This document shows positions 58,162 through 64,000 of a DNA stretch of 64,000 nt, in pieces. The notes under the pieces are model-generated. The model saw nothing but the letters and a program-made list of their open reading frames with translations, made no database searches and was not told the DNA's origin. The stretch comes from Collinsella sp. (GTDB lineage: Bacteria; Actinomycetota; Coriobacteriia; Coriobacteriales; Coriobacteriaceae). Position 1 is the first letter of the stretch. Every line of letters begins with the position of its first letter. The stretch lies in the NCBI GenBank assembly GCA_019414265.1, contig DXMJ01000008.1, positions 1-64,000 of the forward strand, given 5' to 3'. Both the position numbers and the translations under genes were made by a program.

Positions 58162-58827
58162 CTACTCCACGGTATCGCCCGGAACCTTTACGTCCCCGCT
58201 TCGGAGCAGATTGATGAAACCCTCGGGGTCGTTCCGGTATTTCTTGCCGAAGGCTGCGGAAAGCTGCCTCTTCTCGTCATCGCTGAATTCGCGTACGGAG
58301 CCGTAGAGCGCATGCTCGAGGTTGCGGGACATGAAGTAGACTCTGTAGGGGACTGCGTGTTTTCTGTGCTTGAGCTCGCGCGTGCCCGCGAGCTCAAGCA
58401 GCGCGGCAGACTTTCTCTCGTTTCTGTCTACCACCCTAGCGGTGTCCCGGGCGGTGATAGAGTCGCGGCCATAGACGAATCCATCGCAGTCCCCCTCGAC
58501 GATGCACTCGTTCGGTATGAAGGCGCCGTCCAGGTCGACGATGTGGATGATCCGGTCGAGGTCGGTCCATTCGTACTCGTGCCGCGACGCGATGCGGTCG
58601 ACGACGAACTGGCGCACGGTGTCGCGCACCCTGTCCTTGACGGCGAAGGAGGCCTCCCATGAGAAGGGTCGCACCGTGGTAACGTCGCAGTGGAAGGCGA
58701 GCGCCCTCGCCTCGGGCGGTGCACCGTTTGCGGCGAAGTTGAGCGCGGCCTGCATGGGCTCGAGGAGCGCGTTTTCATCGCTCGGCCCCTCCACGAGAAT
58801 CAGGACGACCCGCTTCTCCCTTGCCAT
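58162..58827 (-). CDS. TOPRIM-like protein, probable effector partner of the AAA ATPase
   Basis: 221 residues. The N terminus KRVVLILVEGPSDENALLEP has the Glu (residue 13) of a TOPRIM-type first motif, and IIHIVDLDGAFIPN supplies the DxD (Asp98, Asp100). Later landmarks are VVDRNERKSAALLEL, PYRVYFMSRNLEHALYG and FGKKYRNDPEGF. It resembles a family of uncharacterised proteins that occur next to AAA ATPases in Firmicutes and actinobacteria. By analogy with AriB (PARIS), AbiL and OLD/Gabija TOPRIM proteins it may be a nuclease effector; this is inference. The ATG at 58827 follows GGAGG at 9 bases; a GTG at 58833 overlaps the ATPase stop (GTGA). Confidence 0.75.
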   Translation of the reverse strand: MAREKRVVLILVEGPSDENALLEPMQAALNFAANGAPPEARALAFHCDVTTVRPFSWEASFAVKDRVRDTVRQFVVDRIASRHEYEWTDLDRIIHIVDLDGAFIPNECIVEGDCDGFVYGRDSITARDTARVVDRNERKSAALLELAGTRELKHRKHAVPYRVYFMSRNLEHALYGSVREFSDDEKRQLSAAFGKKYRNDPEGFINLLRSGDVKVPGDTVE

Positions 58828-58829
58828 GG

Positions 58830-60356
58830 TCACTCGCCTCCCATGGAGGACAGAAGGGAGTCGAAGTCGAGGGCCTGGGGGCTTCCAGCCTCAAGGAGGG
58901 CGGAGCCTATCGCGGAGGTTCTGGTCGGCTCGTACAGCTGTTCCTTCTGCCCCCCGAGGTTGATGGCTCTCAGGTATTGGTTCCTGAGGTTGTTCGAGGG
59001 TGCCATGCCCCGGAACCCGATGTAGCGGTTGTTGGGGTTGGAGGTCGAGAAGACGAGGCATCCGACCGGGAGACATTCAAGCGCTCGCAGGTTGTGAGCG
59101 GTGAAGATGAGCTGGCCCTTGCCCTGCTCGGTCACGACTTCGAGGAGCTCGCCGAGCAGGAACTCGAACACTCCGGAGTCGATCTCGTCAACGACGAGAC
59201 AGGCGCTGTCGTCATTGAAGACGTTTATCAGCCAGCCGAGCATCGATGCGATCTTCTTGATTCCTTCCGATTCTGTTCTGAAGGGGACGCGTACCCCCTG
59301 CCGGCATGATAGGAGCTCGACGCGCTCGCCCGGTGTGCCGTCTTCCATCGTTTCGCCGTGGAGGGTGTTCACTTGGATGCTGAGTCCCGGAACGATTGCC
59401 CCAAGCGCGCAGTTGATGGTCTCGACGGTCTTGCGGACCGAGTCGCAGACTTCTGAGGGGAGGACCGTTGTCTGATCGATAGGGAGTGACACGTCGCGGA
59501 TGACAGGGGCCTTTCCGGCCTCCTCGGGTGACCATCCGCCTGTGCTGCTGCCCGGGGAGGCGAGGAGGAAGATGTTGAACGCCAGCGCCGCGCTTCGGCG
59601 CGTGTCACAGACCCTCATCTTATCGTCGGCGAACCTGTTCAGGAGCGTCGTGGAGTCCATGAGTGGAACCAATACGCTCTCGTACGCCGTCCTCGCCGCC
59701 TCGGATAGGGAGTTATTTCCGAGGCGCTCGAGATAGGACTTTCTCGCGGCGACCGCGAAGGCGACCATGGCGTTCGAGAACAGCTTCGAGGAGCCCTGCA
59801 GGTCGGGGGAGCGCCGTGCGACGGTGAGGTCGAGGTCGGCCTCCCTTCCGGCGAGATTTCTGAGTGCCCGCCACCTGTTGACGGGCTTCAGGTTCTGGCT
59901 GTCCTCGGTATCGGCCGCATCGTAGGCGGCGAGCCTTCTCTTGACGAGCCCCTCGGCGCGGACGGAGAGGTCCTCGGAGAGGAGGCGCGGTCTGTCGTCG
60001 AGCCTGTCGAAGGAGAACGAGTAGCAAACTGTGAAGGGCTTCCCGGCCGCTACGGTGCCGCCGAGCCCGCCTACGAAGCCGAGCGAGGAAGGGGAAGCCT
60101 CCGTCACCTCGACCTCGATGCTGATTTTGGCGCACTCGGCAGAGGGGCCGATCAGATCGACGCTTTCACGGTCGAGCGGAAAGCCGCACATCAAATCCTG
60201 GACTCGCGCGAGGGATTCGACGACGGCGGTCTTGCCCGATCCGTTCTGACCGTATATTCCCATCACGCTGGAACCGAAGGGGCTGTCCTTGAAGCCGATC
60301 GTGCCGTTAGCAACGTTTTTCACATTTGAGAGCTCTATGGAGCGAATACGGATCAT
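58830..60356 (-). CDS. AAA family ATPase (AAA_15/OLD-like), partner of the TOPRIM-like gene
   Basis: 508 residues. IRSIELSNVKNVANGTIGF leads to a Walker A GQNGSGKTAVVESLARV at residue 36, typical of ABC/SMC-like ATPases. A central helical region follows, then Walker B CLVVDEIDSGVFEFLL (Asp390, Glu391) and the switch His in IFTAHNLRALECLPVG. This is the arrangement of OLD, AriA, RloA and AbiL-type defence ATPases. AAGGAGGG precedes ATG 60356. It overlaps the TOPRIM-like gene, so the two are translated together. The upstream AT-rich region carries a perfect palindrome suitable for an operator. Confidence 0.82.
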   Translation of the reverse strand: MIRIRSIELSNVKNVANGTIGFKDSPFGSSVMGIYGQNGSGKTAVVESLARVQDLMCGFPLDRESVDLIGPSAECAKISIEVEVTEASPSSLGFVGGLGGTVAAGKPFTVCYSFSFDRLDDRPRLLSEDLSVRAEGLVKRRLAAYDAADTEDSQNLKPVNRWRALRNLAGREADLDLTVARRSPDLQGSSKLFSNAMVAFAVAARKSYLERLGNNSLSEAARTAYESVLVPLMDSTTLLNRFADDKMRVCDTRRSAALAFNIFLLASPGSSTGGWSPEEAGKAPVIRDVSLPIDQTTVLPSEVCDSVRKTVETINCALGAIVPGLSIQVNTLHGETMEDGTPGERVELLSCRQGVRVPFRTESEGIKKIASMLGWLINVFNDDSACLVVDEIDSGVFEFLLGELLEVVTEQGKGQLIFTAHNLRALECLPVGCLVFSTSNPNNRYIGFRGMAPSNNLRNQYLRAINLGGQKEQLYEPTRTSAIGSALLEAGSPQALDFDSLLSSMGGE

Positions 60357-60388
60357 GGTGCCCTCCTTGAACACAATTTATATTACTA

Positions 60389-60408
60389 TATATCGAATAA
60401 TCGATATA
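60389..60408. promoter_or_regulatory. palindromic operator candidate upstream of the AAA ATPase
   Basis: TATATCGA-ATAA-TCGATATA: an 8-bp perfect inverted repeat with a 4-base centre. It lies 33 bases before the ATPase start in a 140-base region that is clearly AT-rich, unlike its surroundings. Confidence 0.55.
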
Positions 60409-60512
60409 AAATCAAGATAACAATTATTAAGAATGGAAATGAGATCAACCAATAATTAAAACAAATTTGCATTCAAGCTATTATTTTTACTTGATTTAAG
60501 ACGGAGTGGAAT

Positions 60513-61166
60513 GTGAGCGCACAAGGAGATGCGGAATCGATGAGAGCCTCGAAAAAAATTACTGCAGTGTTATCATCTTTCATCCTCTCTATTCTTCCAT
60601 TTCTGATTCTATGGGCGGCTTGGTCAGCCCTCCCTGATACAATTCCCGCTCATTGGAGTGGGGGTGTGGTTGATCGATGGGGTAATAAGCTTGAATTGCT
60701 GGTTGTTCCGCTGTTTTCTCTGATTGGTTCTATTGCAATTTCTGTGTACCTTATTGTTTCCACGCGGCGAAGAGAGTTCGCGGATTTCTCTGTTCGAATG
60801 CGACGGGACTTTCTTGCGTGCTATATTTCTAGCCTTCTTTTATCGACAACCTGCTCAGTGATAATTGCCGTTTGGGTTCAGTTGATTCTTACGCAAAACA
60901 CTGCGGTTGATGGGGGGCTTGGACTATCGATCCTGTATTCCCTTCCCGGGCTATATGTGATCTTGTGCGCTTTGCCGCCTTTTTATGCGAGCGGCGAGAG
61001 CAAAAAGGCAGAGCGCCTGATAACAGTTCTTATTGGCGGCGCGGAGATTGTTCTTTGTGGAATAGTGTTTGAAGGTTCGGCTGCCTCTTATGCGATGATT
61101 GGACTGATGATTCTGTTCTGTGCGTTTGAGATTGTGTCACAGGTAAGGGATAACCGGTCCTTATGA
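60513..61166 (+). CDS. DUF1648/SdpI-like membrane protein
   Basis: 217 residues with about six membrane helices. LPDTIPAHWSGGVVDRWGNK is the DUF1648 motif (LP..IP.HW...G.....G.K), found at the start of SdpI immunity proteins and related membrane proteins. The rest is hydrophobic. GC content and codon use (TTT, ATT, TCT) are lower than the neighbours, which suggests horizontal origin. Starts: GTG 60513 (ribosome-binding GGAGTGGA) or ATG 60540; either is possible. Divergent from the AAA/TOPRIM-like pair across the AT-rich control region. Role unknown; immunity or cell-envelope function is inference. Confidence 0.75.
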   Translation: MSAQGDAESMRASKKITAVLSSFILSILPFLILWAAWSALPDTIPAHWSGGVVDRWGNKLELLVVPLFSLIGSIAISVYLIVSTRRREFADFSVRMRRDFLACYISSLLLSTTCSVIIAVWVQLILTQNTAVDGGLGLSILYSLPGLYVILCALPPFYASGESKKAERLITVLIGGAEIVLCGIVFEGSAASYAMIGLMILFCAFEIVSQVRDNRSL

Positions 61167-61660
61167 GTTGAATTACGCGCGTGCGGATATAAAGGTTGGC
61201 ATGTTAAGCTGGTCGTTTTCTCGTTCTGGGACATTTGCAGTAGGATGAGTGGGACTAGGCGCGCTGCGGTGTGATGGTTGAGACTTGTATCGCTGCAATT
61301 CCGCTGATGCACATTTTGCTATTGGGCTTGAAGGTGGGACCGACAGGCCTTTGTTTGGGATGTTCTGGTCGTCCAACGCGTGTTGCACGGCTTTATATTG
61401 TTACGCTCGTTCGGCGCTCCGTTGGAGCATTTCCGGGTTTGTCGGCATCATGACTTGACCAAGTGACACGCTTGCCGGGACGGTTGTAACGCCGCGCCGG
61501 TTCCGTGTGCTCCTTCGTTGTTGGCCTGTCCAGCCGGGGGCGGATTCGGCCTCATGTTGTGGCGCACGGCCTTCAGGGGCTTCCCCTGGCGAGCTATGTT
61601 CGTCCGTATGGGTAAGGGTCGGTTTGAGCTGACAATCCCGTGCCGGAAGAGGCTTGCACC
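61167..61660. other. 494-base gap with no recognised gene
   Basis: The first 270 bases have the composition of the accessory patch; the remainder becomes GC-rich. No terminator, RNA gene or strong frame was identified. Apparent short frames lack ribosome-binding sites. Confidence 0.4.
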
Positions 61661-62083
61661 ATGCGTACGATGATAGAGATTGAGTGGCTGGACGGCCGTA
61701 TGACGAAGGTGCCGGAGCTCGTCCTGGGCGATGCGTTCGGCGAGAGCGTCCAGGCGGAGCTCGATTTCGGGTTCGATGACGTGTCGGAGGGCCTTTGGGT
61801 CGAGGTGCGCCATCACGAGCCGGATGAGGGCTCGGGCGGCGACCCGCGCGGGAGGGGCTGCGCGCTGTACGCGGACTGCCGGTGCAGCCTGGTCGAACCG
61901 TCGGACCTCGAGCGCGTCTTCTGCATCCTTTACGAGGGGCAGCCGAGGGTCTGCCGCGTCGCGGGGGAGCTAGGGGTCCCCGTGTCGGCGGTGAACGCGG
62001 CCGCTGCGTGGGAATCCGGGATGGGGGCGGGTTTCGAAACGCCTGCGGAGGGGAGAACCCCGTTGGGCGGGGACTATTCGTGA
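61661..62083 (+). CDS. hypothetical protein, 140 aa
   Basis: Not recognised. A soluble, acidic protein (IEIEWLDGRMTKVPELVLGD, then FDDVSEGLWVEVRHHEPDEG) with a Cys pair (ADCRCSLVEPSD) and a short helix-turn-like end PRVCRVAGELGVPVSAVNAA. ATG 61661 has GAAGAGG upstream. A long antisense frame exists, so coding is likely but not certain. Possibly a remnant or cargo gene of the patch. Confidence 0.5.
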   Translation: MRTMIEIEWLDGRMTKVPELVLGDAFGESVQAELDFGFDDVSEGLWVEVRHHEPDEGSGGDPRGRGCALYADCRCSLVEPSDLERVFCILYEGQPRVCRVAGELGVPVSAVNAAAAWESGMGAGFETPAEGRTPLGGDYS

Positions 62084-62121
62084 TGCTACTGGCGTTGAGT
62101 TTTGAGCGATTGCGTTTGGCG

Positions 62122-62700
62122 TTACAGCGCCAAAATCCCCAGATGCTCAAGCAAGATCTTAAGCCCGATGAGGATGAGCACGATGCCGCCCACGATGGTG
62201 GCAGGTTTTTCGTAGCGCGCGCCAAAGGTGTGGCCGATCGCTACGCCGGCGATGGAGAAGATAAACGTTGTGACGCCGATAAGCGATACAGCGGGAACGA
62301 TGTCAACCGAGAGCGCCGCAAATGAGATGCCTACGGCTAGGGCGTCGATTGAGGTGGCGATGGCGAGGATCAGGTACTCGCCCAGGTCAATCTTTTCGGC
62401 ATCCTTGCCGTCGCCTTCATTCTCGTCCTCGGTAAAGGCTTCCCACAGCATTTTGCCGCCGATAAAGGCCAAAAGGATAAAGGCGATCCAATGGTCGATG
62501 GGTCCGATGATGCCCATGAATTGACTGCCAAGCGCCCATCCGATTACGGGCATGCCGGCCTGAAAGCCGCCAAAGAACAGGCCGAGCACCGCGGCGACTT
62601 TAAGGTCGATCTTCTTCATGCCAAGGCCCTTGCAGATGGATACGGCAAAGGCGTCCATCGAAAGGCCAACGGCGAGCAGCACGAGCTCTGCGAGTCCCAT
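62122..62700 (-). CDS. mntP: manganese efflux pump MntP
   Basis: 192 residues with six membrane helices in two halves: LVLLAVGLSMDAFAVSICKG and YLILAIATSIDALAVGISFA share the family's conserved Asp. GGKMLWEAF and ISLIGVTTFIFS-type (here AVSLIGVTTFIFSIAGV) follow. MntP exports Mn2+. ATG 62700 has AGAGGGAG upstream. The yybP-ykoY riboswitch ahead of it supports the Mn role. Confidence 0.95.
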   Translation of the reverse strand: MGLAELVLLAVGLSMDAFAVSICKGLGMKKIDLKVAAVLGLFFGGFQAGMPVIGWALGSQFMGIIGPIDHWIAFILLAFIGGKMLWEAFTEDENEGDGKDAEKIDLGEYLILAIATSIDALAVGISFAALSVDIVPAVSLIGVTTFIFSIAGVAIGHTFGARYEKPATIVGGIVLILIGLKILLEHLGILAL

Positions 62701-62753
62701 AGTCTGACTCCCTCTCTGCGGGCGGGCCCGCGTGTACCTCTTGGGGGAGTAAC

Positions 62754-62890
62754 AAAAAAGACCCGTGGCGTACGCGTTGCGCGCACAGCCACGAGTCTCG
62801 TTCATTAAGGCAAGCCAGGCCGCATCGGCCAGTGTGTTGACTTACCGCGCCACCGGAGGCGAACCCGGTCACGCGACTACTCCCTCATTC
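62754..62890 (-). promoter_or_regulatory. yybP-ykoY manganese riboswitch with terminator
   Basis: Minus-strand sequence shows the class landmarks: GAGGGAGTAG, AAGTCAACACACTGGCC, GGCCTGGCTTGCC, AACGAGACT. These are followed by a terminator (GACTCGTGGC / GCCACGGGTC, then TTTTTT at 62754-62759). Mn2+ binding would disrupt termination and switch on mntP. The 3' GTTACTCCC could pair with GGGAGTAG. Confidence 0.9.
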
Positions 62891-62917
62891 ATGTGAATCC
62901 CGATGCTACCACATAAG

Positions 62918-62948
62918 CAGCTCATTTGGGTTGGGGCTCTTTTGACTA
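62918..62948. repeat. dispersed 30-bp element with inverted core
   Basis: AGCAGCTCATTTGGGTTGGG followed by GCTCTTTTGACTAC. Relative to the other copies, the end sequences (AGCTGCT, GTAGTCA) are in minus orientation but the ATTTGGG..GGGCT core is in plus orientation. Confidence 0.6.
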
Positions 62949-63058
62949 CCCCAGCGGTGTTCGCTCATTCTGTAAGCATCGGATTTCGCAAGCGCTGCGG
63001 GGGCAAACCGTGAGAAACTATTTAGCGTTTATGGAGCGTATACGATGGGAGCGATGCC

Positions 63059-64000
63059 TTGGATAAGAACGAGCTGCAAAAGCGTATGGAACAGGCTATT
63101 CGCCTGACTGCCCCCGGCCAGCCGATCCGCACCGCCCTCGACATGATCATTGCTGGTCACCTGGGCGCTCTTATTTGCGTCGGCGACACCGAAAACGTAC
63201 TCGCTGCCGGTAACGACGGCTTCCCGCTCAACATTTCGTTTACCTCGAACCGCCTGTTCGAGCTTTCCAAGATGGACGGTGCCATCGTCATCGATGGCGA
63301 CCTCACCCAGATCCTGCGCGCCAACTTCCACCTCAATCCCGATCCCTCGCTCGCCACGAGTGAAACGGGCATGCGTCACCGTACTGCCGCTCGCATGTCG
63401 GTGCTCACCGACGCCATCGTGATCTCGGTTTCGGCTCGTCGTGCCGTCGTCAACGTGTACGTCCACGGCAAGAGCTACGAGATCCAGCCCGTCACCACCA
63501 TCATGAGCTCGGTCAACCAGCTCGTCGCCACGCTCCAGACTACCCGTCAGTCGCTCGATCGCTCCCTGCTGCGCCTGACGGCCCTCGAGCTCGACGACTA
63601 CGTTACGCTCGCCGACATCACCGGCATTTTCTCGAGTTTCGAGATCATGCAGCAGGCAAAGACTGAGCTTAAGGATTGCATTGTCAAGTTGGGCAACCAG
63701 GGCAAGCTCGTGCAGATGCAGCTCGAGCAGCTCGCCGGCTCCAGCATGGATACCGAGTACGACCTGATGATTCGCGACTACGCGAGCGATTCTTCCGAGG
63801 CCAATGCCGAAAAGATCCGCGCCAACCTGAGCCGTATGACGCCCAAGGACTTGTCCGACCCGCAGCATGTGGCGGCGGTTCTGGGTTACGACGACCTGGA
63901 CGAGGACTCCGTCATGACACCGCTGGGCCTGCGCACGCTTTCGCGCGTGTCCGTCGTGCGCGACGGCGTGGCCGAGAAAATCGTCGACGAGTATGGATCG
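63059..64000 (+). CDS. disA: DNA integrity scanning protein DisA (diadenylate cyclase), 3' end outside window
   Basis: 314 residues are visible. The DAC domain's catalytic motifs are FELSKMDGAIVIDGD (DGA) and GMRHRTAARMSVLTDA (RHR). The middle linker region follows (KTELKDCIVKLGNQGK and onward), and the C-terminal HhH domain is beginning at the window's end (LGLRTLSRVSVVRDG). DisA makes c-di-AMP from two ATP while scanning DNA. The start is TTG at 63059 (reading MDKNELQKRM): GGGAG lies 7 bases upstream and no in-frame ATG precedes it. DisA's usual neighbour radA is not seen upstream. Confidence 0.92.
   Translation, partial: MDKNELQKRMEQAIRLTAPGQPIRTALDMIIAGHLGALICVGDTENVLAAGNDGFPLNISFTSNRLFELSKMDGAIVIDGDLTQILRANFHLNPDPSLATSETGMRHRTAARMSVLTDAIVISVSARRAVVNVYVHGKSYEIQPVTTIMSSVNQLVATLQTTRQSLDRSLLRLTALELDDYVTLADITGIFSSFEIMQQAKTELKDCIVKLGNQGKLVQMQLEQLAGSSMDTEYDLMIRDYASDSSEANAEKIRANLSRMTPKDLSDPQHVAAVLGYDDLDEDSVMTPLGLRTLSRVSVVRDGVAEKIVDEYGS

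Larger units (their letters stand above)
62701..63058. other. 358-base gap between mntP and disA
   Basis: It holds the Mn riboswitch, then the core-inverted repeat copy at 62918-62948, and about 100 bases of disA leader. No convincing promoter was picked out. Confidence 0.6.

Noticed and set aside
61401..62225. Minus-strand frame of 274 codons overlapping the hypothetical gene and mntP
   Set aside because: Pro/Arg/Ser-rich shadow translation; overlaps the end of mntP.
1..64000. CRISPR array, rRNA operon, integrase or intact insertion sequence
   Set aside because: No regularly spaced direct repeats, rRNA sequence, or transposase/integrase motif was seen; the dispersed repeats here are single palindromes or short elements.

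Overview
The window is a 64 kb piece of a high-GC actinobacterial chromosome. The best fit is the Coriobacteriia, most likely Collinsella or a close relative. The evidence is the gene mix: AmaP/DUF2273/Asp23 envelope-stress genes, an ECF riboflavin importer with a fused double ATPase, lysyl-tRNA synthetase with a tRNA-binding tail, a very large 2-hydroxyacyl-CoA dehydratase activase-like protein, and an aryl-sulfate sulfotransferase remnant. No 16S rRNA or other species-level marker is present, so the genus is an inference.

Layout. 1-9 kb: the end of the giant activase-like gene, an arylsulfotransferase pseudogene, a small membrane-anchored protein, a DUF389 membrane protein and an OPT oligopeptide transporter, the last two on the minus strand. 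9-16 kb: CoaX, dCMP deaminase, NifU-like scaffold, Lgt, a large DUF6020-like membrane protein and YebC. 15-21 kb: AmaP-DUF2273-Asp23, YitT, then two zinc-ribbon membrane proteins and a DUF2752 protein. 21-24 kb: divergent M20 amidohydrolase and YtcJ-like amidohydrolase. 24.7-26.8 kb: groES-groEL, flanked on both sides by large nested inverted repeats. 27-30.6 kb: FMN riboswitch, RibU, fused EcfA, EcfT. 30.6-31.6 kb: two tandem PNPOx-like proteins. 31.7-36.7 kb: argC-argJ-argB-argD behind a candidate ArgR operator. 37-39 kb: tRNA-Val and asnB. 39.6-46.4 kb: MurE-like ligase, HAD phosphatase, MurI, RNase PH, RdgB, Dtd, a Veg-like protein and IspE. 46.4-49.5 kb: tRNA-Pro, TatA, GreA, LysS. 49.8-57.7 kb: ThrE-like exporter, DUF2798 protein, ClpC, a RelB/PIN toxin-antitoxin pair and PepD. 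57.8-62.1 kb is an accessory patch. It holds a two-gene AAA ATPase/TOPRIM-like module of the type used in phage defence, an AT-rich palindromic control region, an SdpI/DUF1648-like membrane protein and an unrecognised small gene. 62-64 kb: MntP behind a yybP-ykoY (Mn2+) riboswitch, then the start of disA.

Most genes are core metabolism, envelope or quality control. The unusual content is between the genes. I see three families of dispersed elements. (1) Short hairpins with a conserved GGGACAGGT-type loop but different stems, nearly all touching a stop codon. (2) 90-230 bp nested inverted repeats: an outer perfect or near-perfect arm pair enclosing an offset inner hairpin. (3) A ~30 bp element, TAGTCAATTTGGG..GGGCTTTTTTAGCTG, of which one copy has its core inverted relative to its ends. 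These, together with the AAA/TOPRIM-like module, are the best candidates for undescribed biology here. No CRISPR array, rRNA, intact insertion sequence or integrase was found.
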